Source: Candidatus Fermentithermobacillaceae bacterium UBA3951 (lineage in GTDB: Bacteria; Bacillota; Sulfobacillia; Fermentithermobacillales; Fermentithermobacillaceae). Taken from it: DNA of 64,000 nucleotides. The stretch lies in the NCBI GenBank assembly GCA_002385465.1, contig DGDN01000043.1:1599-65598 (forward strand), read 5' to 3'. The notes beneath the pieces are model-generated. The model had not been told where the DNA came from, did no database searches, and saw only the letters and a list, made by a program, of their open reading frames with translations. Position numbers and translations under genes: made by a program. Below, one piece after another: positions 44,175 to 52,470 of this stretch (position 1 is its first letter; the number at the start of each line of letters is the position of its first letter).

Positions 44175-45308
44175 ATGAACATAGCCATGGTTAGCGACAG
44201 CTACTATCCCTACATATCAGGAGTTACACGCGCGGTATCCACGCTGAAAGAAACACTTCACAAAATGGGGCACCGGGTAACGCTTTATTGTCCGGCTTAC
44301 CCGGGCGCACAGCCCGAGGAAGGGGTAAAGAGGCTTCCTTCCCTCAGGTCTCCCACCAATGCTACGTACTACGTAGCCATACCGCCCTTTCTTGGTCTGA
44401 GAAGGTCGCTCGTCGGGAGCCGGCCCGATGTCATACACATACACTCGCCTTTCAACCTGAGCAGGGCAGGGTACTCCATAGGCCGTCGCTACGGCATACC
44501 GGTGGTAATGACCTACCATACGATGTACAACCTCTATTCCCACTACGTGCCGGTGGGAGGCAAGCGCGTCTCCCAGACCGTGGAGCGGATGGCGTTCAGG
44601 GTGGCAAATGCAGTGGACGCTGTGGTAACCCCGTCTAGCGTCCTGTCCGACTACCTCAGAGAACGCGGGATCCGGACACCCCTCTTCCCTATCCCCAACG
44701 GGATCCCCGTGGAGGATTTTCAGGGAGGCGACCCGCACTACGCCCGCGACCGCTACGGTATACCGGGTGACATCCCCGTCATCATCTCCTGTGGCAGGCT
44801 GGGGGTTGAGAAAAACATAGAGGTACTCCTCAGGGCTTTCGCCCGCGTTCGGGCAAAGAAGGACGCAGCGCTACTGCTGGTTGGCGACGGCCCCCTCCGG
44901 GAACACCTTCAGAAACTGGCATATTCCCTTGGTGTTGGCGGCAGGGTCTTCTTTGTGGGTTCAGTCCCGCCGGAGGCAATGCCGCACATGTACGCCTCTG
45001 CGGACCTCTTCATGTTCGCGTCCCTCACCGACACGCAAGGCTTGGTGCTCGTGGAGGCTAAGGCCGCAGGCTTGCCCGCGGTGGCCGTCGGCGCCCTGGG
45101 TGTGAAAGACATGGTAATCGACGGAGAGGACGGGTACCTGTGCGCCAACGACCCGGATGAGCTCGCCGATAAGGCGAGCTACCTCCTGGACAACCCCGGG
45201 GTCCTCTCCATGATGCAGGAGGCTGCAAAAAAGAACGCCATGGCCTTTTCCAAGGAGGCAGCAGCGTCCAAGATACTGGCCTGCTACGAATCGGTGATGC
45301 GCGGTTAG
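44175..45308 (+). CDS. GT4-type glycosyltransferase
   Basis: A 377-residue GT-B fold glycosyltransferase. The N-terminal domain opens with MNIAMVSDSYYPYISGVTRAV and contains VIHIHSPF and a TYHTMYNLYSHYVP loop. The C-terminal donor-binding domain has ISCGRLGVEKNIEVLLRA, LLLVGDGPLREHL and the EX7E-like region FASLTDTQGLVLVEAKAAGLP. The pattern resembles the diacylglycerol glucosyltransferase or mannosyltransferase group, so a membrane glycolipid is a plausible product. The ATG at 44175 is chosen because the preceding seven codons are not conserved. It is convergent with glgA. Confidence 0.85.
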   Translation: MNIAMVSDSYYPYISGVTRAVSTLKETLHKMGHRVTLYCPAYPGAQPEEGVKRLPSLRSPTNATYYVAIPPFLGLRRSLVGSRPDVIHIHSPFNLSRAGYSIGRRYGIPVVMTYHTMYNLYSHYVPVGGKRVSQTVERMAFRVANAVDAVVTPSSVLSDYLRERGIRTPLFPIPNGIPVEDFQGGDPHYARDRYGIPGDIPVIISCGRLGVEKNIEVLLRAFARVRAKKDAALLLVGDGPLREHLQKLAYSLGVGGRVFFVGSVPPEAMPHMYASADLFMFASLTDTQGLVLVEAKAAGLPAVAVGALGVKDMVIDGEDGYLCANDPDELADKASYLLDNPGVLSMMQEAAKKNAMAFSKEAAASKILACYESVMRG

Positions 45309-45317
45309 TACGGCGTG

Positions 45318-46793
45318 CTAGGCCGGCCGTTCAACTCGACCTCGCCGGGACAGCGCCTCCATGTACACCTCGGTATACATGGCAGCCGACTTGTTCCACG
45401 AGAAGTCGGTCTCCATAGCCTGCTTAACTATATGGTTCCAGGTTGACCGGTCTCTGTATTTGTCGAGCGCGCGGTCAAGTGCAGCTACCAGGTCTTCGGC
45501 TTCGTAGCGGTCGAACAGAAACCCGGTTCCCGTGCCCGTTGAAACGTCATACTCACTTACGGTATCTGCAATGCCGCCGGTCCTACGGGCAACCGGGATC
45601 GAACCGTACCTCATGGCTATGAGCTGGCCCAGGCCACAAGGCTCGAACCTGGACGGCATGAGGAACATGTCAGAACCGGCATAGATCCGCTGGGCCAGGA
45701 TTCCGTTGAAGCCTGTGGTGACAGACACTTTTCCCGGATGGGACCGGGCCAGAGACCGGAAGGCCTCCTCGTAGCGCTCGTCGCCGGACCCGAGAAGCAC
45801 GAACTGGAGCGGCCGCGAGAGGATCTCCGGCATGGCCTCAAGCAGTACGTCCAAACCCTTTTGGTCGACCAACCTGGAGACCATCCCTACGAGGGGCTCA
45901 TGAGACAACGAAAGCCCCAACTCCCTTTGAAGGGCCAGTTTGTTGTCGACTTTTGCACCTAGGTTCCTGCTGTCATACGTCTTGAACAACCGCGGATCGG
46001 ACGACGGGTCATATTCGTGGTAGTTTATGCCGTTCACGATCCCGTATAGGTCACTGCCACGCTTCCTCAAGACGCCGTCAAGACCTTCGCCGAATTCCGG
46101 CGTCTGGATTTCTCGCGCATAAGTCTCCGATACGGTGTTTATGACATCTGCAAAGAGAAGACCCGCCTTCATGAAACTCACGTCGCCGTAAAACTCCACT
46201 CCTCCGGGAGTAAAATACTCTTCCCCCAAACCCAGAAGACCCAGGGTGACCTTTGGAAACCGGCCTTGGTACCGGAGGTTATGTATGGTGAAAACCGATG
46301 CGGTCTCGTTCCATAGGGCGCTGTGCCTTCCCCGGATGCGGATGAGCAGGGGGATGAACCCTGACTGCCAGTCGTTTAAGTGGACTACATCCGGACGGAA
46401 GCCCAATTCCTCGCAGAGGGGCAAGATCGAGAGGTTGAAAAAGGCAAACCTCTCTGCGTCGTCTTCGTATCCATAGAGCCGGTCCCGGTCGAAATAGTGG
46501 TAGTTGTCGACGAAATAGACGGGCACCTCTTTGGTGCCGCGGGAAGACTTGGCCTCTATCCGGGAACGCCTTACAATGCACGTCTCTTTCCTTTGCCCGA
46601 CTTCTACCGGGAAGTCGGTAACCGTCGCGTAATCTCCAATGCGGCGATACCTTGGGAGCACAACCCTCACATCGTTGCCCTGAACCGCCAGAGCTTTGGG
46701 AAGGGAGCCGGCCACGTCTGCCAGTCCTCCCGTCTTGGCGAAAGGGGCTACTTCGCTGGCAACCACGAGTATCTTGAGTCCTGTGTCGAGCAT
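45318..46793 (-). CDS. glgA: Glycogen synthase, ADP-glucose dependent
   Basis: GT5-family glycogen synthase of 491 residues. The N-terminal KTGGLADV motif binds ADP-glucose, and the C-terminal domain has GMVSRLVDQKGLDVLLEA, FLMPSRFEPCGLGQLIAMRYG and RRTGGIADTV. The ATG at 46793 follows GGGAGG at seven bases and shares one base with the galT stop (TAATG), so the two are co-translated. No glgC, glgB or glgP is nearby. Clostridial spores and pre-spore cells store glycogen-like granulose, which may explain the spore-gene context; that is inference. Confidence 0.94.
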   Translation of the reverse strand: MLDTGLKILVVASEVAPFAKTGGLADVAGSLPKALAVQGNDVRVVLPRYRRIGDYATVTDFPVEVGQRKETCIVRRSRIEAKSSRGTKEVPVYFVDNYHYFDRDRLYGYEDDAERFAFFNLSILPLCEELGFRPDVVHLNDWQSGFIPLLIRIRGRHSALWNETASVFTIHNLRYQGRFPKVTLGLLGLGEEYFTPGGVEFYGDVSFMKAGLLFADVINTVSETYAREIQTPEFGEGLDGVLRKRGSDLYGIVNGINYHEYDPSSDPRLFKTYDSRNLGAKVDNKLALQRELGLSLSHEPLVGMVSRLVDQKGLDVLLEAMPEILSRPLQFVLLGSGDERYEEAFRSLARSHPGKVSVTTGFNGILAQRIYAGSDMFLMPSRFEPCGLGQLIAMRYGSIPVARRTGGIADTVSEYDVSTGTGTGFLFDRYEAEDLVAALDRALDKYRDRSTWNHIVKQAMETDFSWNKSAAMYTEVYMEALSRRGRVERPA

Positions 46794-47863
46794 TATGTGG
46801 CCTCCCAACTCCCCATCGCCCCGGCGAACTCCCTGGTTGCGAGTTCAGGCGATGTGGGGTTTATGTACGTGCCGCTTCCCAACTCGAGCCCGGCCTCGGT
46901 GTTGAGCCTGGGGTAGACGTGGATATGGGCGTGATAGGGCCACCCTCGCTTGGTCTTCACGGACGAAGGCAGACCGTGGAAGACCATGTTGTAAGGCAAT
47001 GCCGAGAACATGGACTCGTATGCTCCAAATAGCTGTCGAATGGTAGCGGCGAGGTCATCCATCAGCGCATCGTTCATCTCTGTGAACCCGGAAACGTGCT
47101 CCGCGGGCACAATGAGGGTCTCGTAAGCCCGCCTTGAAGCGAAAGGCGAAAGGACGAGAAACCGGTCGTTCCTGAGTATCACCCGCACGTCCTTCTCGGC
47201 TTCACGCTCCAGAAGGTCGCACATGAGGCATCTACGGGTCTTGGATTCGTAGTCCTTCAGGCGTTGCCCTTCCAGCAAGATAGCCGGGGGCATGACGGGC
47301 AACGCGATGATCTGAAAGTGGGGATGGGTGAGCGACGCTCCCGCTGTCTTTCCACTGTTCTTAAAGACCTGGACGTAGGAGATGTCACTCGAGTCGTACA
47401 TGGCCGCGCATCTCTCCTTGATGGCTTCCAGCACCTTCTTCATGTGGCCAGTGGAGTACGAGCCCAGAGAGCCGTTGTGTGCGGGGGATTCCACGACGAC
47501 CTCGTGGAAACCCACTCCCGGAGCTTGCCAGTACAAAGCCCCCTCGGGAGAGTCGGGGAACGGAGGAACCCTCCACGCATCATCTTCTGCCATCCCGTGA
47601 GGCCTGGAGATAAGAGCCGGGAACTTATTCGGTACCACCCGCACCGTCCAGCCTGGGCTATCGGCGTTTCCTTCCGTGCGATTCGCCCACACCTCGGGCG
47701 GGGTCTCCCGCTCGTTCCCAGGACAAAACGGACACTTAGGATCCCTTTCGGGCAATTCGCCGGCTCCGTCCTGCGCGGACCTGTAATCGGAAGGCCTTTT
47801 CGACCTTTCTTGAGCGATGATTGCGAAGCCTGCGCTCAACACATCAAACCGGATCTCAGGCAA
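46793..47863 (-). CDS. galT: Galactose-1-phosphate uridylyltransferase
   Basis: A 356-residue HIT-superfamily nucleotidyltransferase. The nucleophile triad HPH is at 180-182 (SLTHPHFQI). The zinc site CPFC is at 44-47, with a second pair near CLMCDLL. It moves UMP between UDP-glucose and hexose-1-phosphate. The TTG start at 47863 has AGAGGA upstream. Translational coupling with glgA suggests supply of sugar phosphates for polysaccharide synthesis; galK and galE are not in the window. Confidence 0.92.
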   Translation of the reverse strand: MPEIRFDVLSAGFAIIAQERSKRPSDYRSAQDGAGELPERDPKCPFCPGNERETPPEVWANRTEGNADSPGWTVRVVPNKFPALISRPHGMAEDDAWRVPPFPDSPEGALYWQAPGVGFHEVVVESPAHNGSLGSYSTGHMKKVLEAIKERCAAMYDSSDISYVQVFKNSGKTAGASLTHPHFQIIALPVMPPAILLEGQRLKDYESKTRRCLMCDLLEREAEKDVRVILRNDRFLVLSPFASRRAYETLIVPAEHVSGFTEMNDALMDDLAATIRQLFGAYESMFSALPYNMVFHGLPSSVKTKRGWPYHAHIHVYPRLNTEAGLELGSGTYINPTSPELATREFAGAMGSWEAT

Positions 47864-47946
47864 ACGTATCGTCCTCTCAAGTTGGGCTCAGTGCTTTGAC
47901 CCTTCGTTGGGCTCCCGGTAGTGCTACGCATCGTGCTTTAGGGGAA

Positions 47947-47975
47947 CAAAAGGGGTAGTCAAGATACTACCCCTT
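47947..47975 (-). terminator. Intrinsic terminator of the coat-like gene
   Basis: A 10-bp stem (AAGGGGTAGT at 47975-47966 on the minus strand and its complement at 47959-47950, 6-nt loop) is followed by UU UUGUU. It lies 27 nt after the stop of the CotF-like gene. The stem's own ends add to the U-tract. Confidence 0.85.
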
Positions 47976-48001
47976 CTTGTGTTCCTTCGTCGTACGCGTC
48001 T

Positions 48002-49141
48002 CTACTGGCTCTGCCAGTTGCCCTGGCTTCCCAGCTGCCAGCCTTGACGCTGGACCCCAAGATCTCTCTGCCAGCTGCCGGTGCCGAAATGGGTGGGTGA
48101 ACCCTGCATTCCTCCAAGGCCCTGCTGCGTCCCACCGTGCTGGAACCCTAGAGATGGCTGACCGGGTACAAAACCTACCTGTTGTCCCGGTCCGCCCTGG
48201 CCAAAGCCTGTGCCTCCCCTTGCCCAATTGGGTAGGTTCGCGCTGTGGCCGGATTGATACTGGCCGCCGAAACCCATCCAGCTCGGCTCACCGCCCCACT
48301 GAGCGCTCTGCCCCAGACTCGACGGTCCGAAGCCACTCTGGCCTTCCCCGTACTGCGTTCCTGTCCAGCCCTGCCTGCTTACTGCCCCTTCTTGAACGCC
48401 GAAGCCGCTCTGGCTGCCGAAACCTCTCTGGGCCCACTGGGGGATGTTCTGGTACTGCTGCGTTCCGTGGATCTGGCCTGCTCCCGTCGAAATCCAGCTG
48501 GGCTGGCCACCCCAGCGCGCTCCCTGTGCCAGGCTTGAGGGTCCAAAACCGCTCTGCCCTTCGCCGTACTGGGTACCGGTCCAGCCCGTGCTTCCCTGCC
48601 AACCGGTAGACGCGCTTTGTGCTCCGTACCCGCCTCTGGCCCAATCGGGAATGCCGCCTTGATGCTGGGTACCCTGGAACTGCCCGGTGCTTCCCGACAT
48701 CCAGCTCGACTCACCGCCCCAACGCGCACCCTGGCTCACGCTGGAGGGTCCCATACCGCTTTGGCCTTCCATGATCTGAGTGCCGGTCCAACCCACTTGT
48801 CCTTGATTCATGCTCACGTTAGTTCCTCCCATGTTCACAGTGGAATTCATGACTTGCCTCGACTGGTGAACGGCGTTTCTGAGATGAGAGAGCGTCTCCT
48901 GATCCGCTTTCCGAACCTGATACCAGCCTTTGGAGTGCAAGTAGTCAAAGACGCTTTTTGCCGCACTGGTTGCGCCGGCGTGGAGCTCCTGAAAGGCCGA
49001 ACGCAGCGCGGGATCGCCCGATTCCAGGATCGCGGGCGCATAGTAGTAGTTGGACAAGTACTTCTGTCCAGCCAGAAGGTCTTCGGCGATTTCCCGGTCG
49101 GTCATGGGTTTGCCGCCGGAAGATCCTGCCACTTCAGACAC
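48002..49141 (-). CDS. CotF-like spore protein with Gly/Gln/Trp-rich repeat tail
   Basis: A 379-residue two-part protein. Residues 13-90 resemble the CotF spore-coat domain (MTDREIAEDLLAGQKYLSNYY, then a helix pair ending in LHSKGWYQVRKAD). From about residue 117 the sequence becomes a low-complexity tail made of three repeats, each opening with GWTGTQ, starting at residues 117, 186 and 258 (units of 69 and 72 residues), followed by a Gly/Gln-rich end. Each unit carries EGQSGxGPSS, a GARWGG-like and an xxIPxWAxxG-like segment. The tail is rich in Gly, Ser, Gln and Trp and poor in Lys and Cys. The GTG start is supported by an AGGGGG leader. It follows the small gene and ends at a terminator. 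Confidence 0.75.
   Translation of the reverse strand: MSEVAGSSGGKPMTDREIAEDLLAGQKYLSNYYYAPAILESGDPALRSAFQELHAGATSAAKSVFDYLHSKGWYQVRKADQETLSHLRNAVHQSRQVMNSTVNMGGTNVSMNQGQVGWTGTQIMEGQSGMGPSSVSQGARWGGESSWMSGSTGQFQGTQHQGGIPDWARGGYGAQSASTGWQGSTGWTGTQYGEGQSGFGPSSLAQGARWGGQPSWISTGAGQIHGTQQYQNIPQWAQRGFGSQSGFGVQEGAVSRQGWTGTQYGEGQSGFGPSSLGQSAQWGGEPSWMGFGGQYQSGHSANLPNWARGGTGFGQGGPGQQVGFVPGQPSLGFQHGGTQQGLGGMQGSPTHFGTGSWQRDLGVQRQGWQLGSQGNWQSQ
48170..48793 (-). repeat. Three tandem coding repeats in the coat-like gene
   Basis: Three direct repeats of about 207, 216 and 200 nt begin at 48793, 48586 and 48370 (minus strand). Each encodes GWTGTQ, EGQSG and a GARWGG-like core. Units 2 and 3 share a longer identical peptide (GWTGTQYGEGQSGFGPSSL) than unit 1, consistent with a more recent duplication. 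The DNA is in frame throughout, so copy-number change would not disrupt the gene. Confidence 0.85.
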
Positions 49142-49163
49142 TTTCTTGACCGCCCCCTGCTTT

Positions 49164-49346
49164 TCACTTCACGTGACTTGATAAGAGGCTCAAGTGTCGC
49201 TCACACGCTCGTTCCAGGTTTTCGATAAGTGCCCGTAGTTCGGGGTCTTGGGCCATCTGCCTGTAAGAGGTGAGTTTTTGCGACATGAGGGTCTCACCCT
49301 TTATGGACTCTCCAAGGTACCAGGCCTCGGTCTGGGTGAGCTGCAA
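49164..49346 (-). CDS. Small helical protein, CotF companion type
   Basis: A 60-residue protein starting LQLTQTEAWYLGESIKGE and containing YRQMAQDPELRALIENLERACERH in pieces. This looks like the two-helix bundle that often accompanies CotF proteins in Firmicutes (a short protein of the spore coat/inner coat group), but I cannot name the family with certainty. The TTG at 49346 is chosen because GGGAGGTG lies seven bases upstream. A sigma-G-like promoter lies 29 nt before it. It is followed by the CotF-like gene after 22 nt. Confidence 0.7.
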   Translation of the reverse strand: MQLTQTEAWYLGESIKGETLMSQKLTSYRQMAQDPELRALIENLERACERHLSLLSSHVK

Positions 49347-49374
49347 TACGCGCCACCTCCCTTCCATTCAGGCT

Positions 49375-49404
49375 TAGAATGTCACTGGCCCCCTGCGTGT
49401 ATTC
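49375..49404 (-). promoter_or_regulatory. Predicted sigma-G promoter of the coat-like operon
   Basis: GAATA (49404-49400), 18-nt spacer, CATTCTA (49381-49375) match the sigma-F/sigma-G consensus GHATR-N17/18-CATNNTA at every defined position. It lies in the 64-nt gap between ypeB and the small gene. It predicts forespore expression of the coat-like pair. Confidence 0.7.
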
Positions 49405-49410
49405 CCGCGG

Positions 49411-50814
49411 CTATACGGACATTGCCCCTGATTCATCCTCAATCAGCTGCAGGACGACCTGCTCTTTGCCCGTCATGGCGTTTATGTAGACAAGATAGGT
49501 GTCGTTACCGCTTCTCACCCTGAACTCCCATGCCATTACCTCCGTTGTAGGGAGGATCGGTATGACGCAGAGTCTGGGTTCGGCGCTTTCAACCTTGAGC
49601 TCGGGCCTGAGCACGCTGCGGGCCGCGGCCGGTGAAACGATGGGCGCCCTGAGCACGCGTCCGGGGTGACCGTGGGTCATCAAGTAGTTCATCTGGTCGA
49701 ATGAGACAATGGCACCGGTATCGAGCGATACCTCGACCTTCACCGTGTCGGGGTAGAGGCGAACTTTTGTACTCCCTCCGGGCCCGGACACCTCTGTATG
49801 AGGCACGTAGGCGAATACTACACGGCTCGCGTCCGCGCCGCGCTTTCGCCACCCCGTTTCCTCGAGGCTTAGAAAACCCTTGGACTTCAGGAATTCCATT
49901 GCCTTATTCCGGGCCTCATCCAACCCGATGGCGCCCGCGCCTCTCGGGGCGGAGTCTGTGGCCATGACCACTGCCCCTCCCTGTTTGGCAACGGTCGTAG
50001 CCACCTCGCTCCCATCCTGTCTCTTTGCGGTGACCACGTACGAAGGAATAGACCCTTCAACCGTCCCTACTGAGACGGACTCGAAACTCTCGCCGGGAGT
50101 GAGAAATGACAGGGCTATCTCTTTGGCCCTCTCCTGAGAGATCAAGGGACCGGGCTGCGCAAGGGCCTGGGCTTCCAGGTTCTTCTCCGAGAAAGGCCCG
50201 TCGTAAACGGGTGTAGGGATGCTCTGGGTGATCTGATCGATCTCGGAGAAGCCGTGGTTCAGCGAATCCGCCGCCCGTTGAGAGCTTCCTGTGAAAGAAG
50301 CCGCCATCTCCTGAAGCCCCGCCCTTTGGGGCCTAGGCGCAGTGATGCTGGCCTGCGCCGTCCTCGCAAGGACACCGGAAAGCTGCTTTACTCCTTCCTC
50401 AAGCCGGGCGAGTTCAGCCCACTCATCCGGAGTCACGGTTTCGCCTCTCGCCAGCTTCTGGGAAAGCACCAGAGCGAAGTCTCCTACTGTTGCTACAAAA
50501 CGGCGAGGGCCGGAGAGGTCCACTCCGTCTGCTCCTGCCAGGCTGAGATCGCTCCGGGCCGCCTGACAGTTCAGCCAGCCCGAGGTCAAGAAATTGATCT
50601 GCTGCCCGGGCGACGATGAAGCCCTGGCTTTAGCCAGGCTCGCCTCGAGGTTCTCAACGTGGGTAACCAAGTTAAAAAGGGCTCTTTGCTGAGCCGCTTG
50701 CATCCTGATCCTAGCCGACCGGGCGTCTCTGTATTGCGCAAGACCAAACGCCAGAGAAAGTACGGTCACGGCGCCAAGAGCCCAGAGGAGCCATCTCTCT
50801 CTTCGTGTCCTCAT
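49411..50814 (-). CDS. ypeB: Germination protein YpeB
   Basis: A 467-residue protein required in Bacillus for stability and localisation of SleB in the spore. It has an N-terminal transmembrane helix (about 8-25), a mixed helical middle and three PepSY-like repeats in the C-terminal half (SQERAKEIALSFL, GLDEARNKAMEFLKSKGF, then VMAWEFRVRSGNDTYLVYINA). The gene follows sleB by 36 nt, the usual sleB-ypeB pair. It should be co-transcribed with sleB from the sigma-G promoter. Confidence 0.93.
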   Translation of the reverse strand: MRTRRERWLLWALGAVTVLSLAFGLAQYRDARSARIRMQAAQQRALFNLVTHVENLEASLAKARASSSPGQQINFLTSGWLNCQAARSDLSLAGADGVDLSGPRRFVATVGDFALVLSQKLARGETVTPDEWAELARLEEGVKQLSGVLARTAQASITAPRPQRAGLQEMAASFTGSSQRAADSLNHGFSEIDQITQSIPTPVYDGPFSEKNLEAQALAQPGPLISQERAKEIALSFLTPGESFESVSVGTVEGSIPSYVVTAKRQDGSEVATTVAKQGGAVVMATDSAPRGAGAIGLDEARNKAMEFLKSKGFLSLEETGWRKRGADASRVVFAYVPHTEVSGPGGSTKVRLYPDTVKVEVSLDTGAIVSFDQMNYLMTHGHPGRVLRAPIVSPAAARSVLRPELKVESAEPRLCVIPILPTTEVMAWEFRVRSGNDTYLVYINAMTGKEQVVLQLIEDESGAMSV

Positions 50815-50850
50815 CCTTCCTTTACACCTCTCTTAATGCAAGGGCCTTCA

Positions 50851-51309
50851 TCAGTACGCGAACACATGGTTGCCGATCTGAGTGACGATGGGCCTAGACC
50901 ATATCCAGGGGCTCACCGGCTTGTAGGGGTTCCAGAAGAAAGTACATCCGTAGGTTGGGTCGTATCCATTGAGCGCCAGTTCGGCCGCGCGGTACATCTC
51001 ATCGGTAGGCGTGGTGCTCCATATGAGGCCGTTGGTGACCGATTCGAAGGCATCCGGGTCATAGATGACCCCTGCTATCGTAGGTGGGAAAGCAGGATCT
51101 CTGGTCCGGTTCACTATAACCGCACCGACGGCGACCATGCCCAAGAAAGGCTCCCCAGTGGCTTCGCCCATGATCACCCGGGCAAGGAGCTCGAATTCGT
51201 CGTACCAGCTCTGGGGCGCGGCAGCACACCGCGGCATGTCGGCGGAAAGCGAAGTTGATAAGAAGATCAGCGCTGCTGCGCAAAGGCAAAAAAAAGTCTT
51301 GATCCTCAA
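50851..51309 (-). CDS. sleB: Spore cortex-lytic enzyme SleB
   Basis: A 152-residue secreted lytic transglycosylase of the Hydrolase_2 group. A signal peptide (about 1-31, ending near CAAA) is followed by the catalytic core LLARVIMGEATGEP with the catalytic Glu49, then AVGAVIVNRTRDPAFP and WNPYKPVSPW. The N-terminal peptidoglycan-binding domain of Bacillus SleB is absent. The TTG start follows GAGGAAGGG, whose full length can be masked by upstream RNA complementary to it. It degrades cortex peptidoglycan in germination with YpeB. Confidence 0.93.
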   Translation of the reverse strand: MRIKTFFCLCAAALIFLSTSLSADMPRCAAAPQSWYDEFELLARVIMGEATGEPFLGMVAVGAVIVNRTRDPAFPPTIAGVIYDPDAFESVTNGLIWSTTPTDEMYRAAELALNGYDPTYGCTFFWNPYKPVSPWIWSRPIVTQIGNHVFAY

Positions 51310-51312
51310 ATG

Positions 51313-51411
51313 GCATCCCTTCCTCTACTTGTAGGTCCTACCGCGTCCTTTGGCGCTTGCGAAAGGGCGCAAGGAAGGCCCGTGCTCTTAGAATGCGTGA
51401 GGAAGGGATGC
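51313..51411 (-). promoter_or_regulatory. 13-bp inverted repeat able to mask the sleB ribosome-binding site
   Basis: On the minus strand GCATCCCTTCCTC (51411-51399) is perfectly complementary to GAGGAAGGGATGC (51325-51313), the sleB ribosome-binding site. The 73-nt between them folds into smaller hairpins (CTTGCG/CGCAAG and GTAGG/CCTAC). The upstream arm lies within the predicted sigma-G promoter, so only transcripts reading through from mltG would carry it. In Bacillus sigG a similar read-through block is known; here the role is inference. Confidence 0.7.
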
Positions 51412-51419
51412 AGTTATTC
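51389..51419 (-). promoter_or_regulatory. Predicted sigma-G promoter of sleB-ypeB
   Basis: GAATA (51419-51415, overlapping the mltG stop) and CATTCTA (51395-51389) match sigma-G elements; the spacer is 19 nt, one longer than typical. The -10 and its downstream AAG are the same as in the promoter of the coat-like pair. Confidence 0.6.
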
Positions 51420-52470
51420 AGCGACCTTGGTAAGTCGCGCGGTTTTGGTTGTGCTCCGCCAAAGTGCGGGCAAAAGCGTGGGTACCGTCGTTCTTGGCTA
51501 CGAAGTACAGATAATCCACGTCATCGGGAGCAAGGACGGCTTCCAGGCTCGCCTTGCCGAAATTGCAGATGGGGCCCGGCGGGAGGCCGGGATTCCTGTA
51601 TGTGTTGTACGGAGAGTCTACTTCTAGGTCCTTCCAGAGCACCAATGCGTCGGGGGGTTTTCCCAGTGCATAGAGCACGGTAGGATCGGCATCCAGCTTC
51701 ATCCCGATCCTAAGCCTGTTTAAGTAGACTGCAGCGACGATAGGCCTCTCAGAAGCAACCTGAGCTTCGCGCTCCACAATCGAGGCCAAAGTGGCCGCCT
51801 GATGCGGGGTGAGATTGACCGCCGCGGCCTTCTCCTGCAACTCTTCGGTGAAAACCTGCTCCATCCGCTTGAGCATCATGAGCACCAGTTCTCGTTCGGA
51901 CATTCCTCTCCGGATGTAATAGGTGTCGGGGAAGAGATAACCCTCAAGCGGCGCTCTTGCGGTTTCAAGATATTCGGGCGGGAGGTAAGCCGGGGCAAGG
52001 GATCTGTCCGAGGCGGCCTCCAGGAAAGCTTCCTTTGACCCGAAACCCCTCTCCTCTACAAGAGCCGCTATTTGGTCCACGCTGAGCCCTTCCCGCACCG
52101 TAAGCGAATAATAGATGACACGCCCTTGGACCAGGCTGTCAACCACATCAAGAGCGTGAATGCCGGGCTCAAATCTGTACTCCCCCGATTGGATGCGGCC
52201 GTCGGCTCTCATCACTCTGGTAAGCACCCTGAAAAACAGCTCGTCCCGTATCACGCCGTGGTCCTTAAGGAGGGCCGCGACATCACGGGTGGACATCCCC
52301 GGTTCCACAATCACGCTAACCGGCCCGGCTGTTTCCGGCAGAGGACAAGAGCTGAGGTAGGACGCTATTGACAAGGCCACTATGCCGAAAGCAAGGACAA
52401 GCCACAAACCGTACTTGCGTAGGCGGCTGCGGCGGGGCAGCGTGCCAACTTGCGTGCCGGGTGCTCTCAA
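51418..52470 (-). CDS. mltG: Endolytic murein transglycosylase MltG
   Basis: A 350-residue membrane-anchored enzyme (transmembrane helix about 20-40) that cleaves nascent glycan strands. The LysM-like N-terminal part (VSVIVEPGMSTRDVAALLKDHGV) is followed by the YceG catalytic domain; the catalytic Glu233 lies in LASIVEREAQVASERP, and DADPTVLYALG and YNTYRNPGLPPGPICN are conserved. The TTG start overlaps the yrzB stop (TTGA) and has GAGGAGG upstream. It closes the alaS-to-mltG run. Confidence 0.95.
   Translation of the reverse strand: MRAPGTQVGTLPRRSRLRKYGLWLVLAFGIVALSIASYLSSCPLPETAGPVSVIVEPGMSTRDVAALLKDHGVIRDELFFRVLTRVMRADGRIQSGEYRFEPGIHALDVVDSLVQGRVIYYSLTVREGLSVDQIAALVEERGFGSKEAFLEAASDRSLAPAYLPPEYLETARAPLEGYLFPDTYYIRRGMSERELVLMMLKRMEQVFTEELQEKAAAVNLTPHQAATLASIVEREAQVASERPIVAAVYLNRLRIGMKLDADPTVLYALGKPPDALVLWKDLEVDSPYNTYRNPGLPPGPICNFGKASLEAVLAPDDVDYLYFVAKNDGTHAFARTLAEHNQNRATYQGR

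Noticed and set aside
48170..48793. CRISPR-like or mobile repeat array
   Set aside because: The repeats are long, in frame and fully explained by the protein repeats of the coat-like gene.
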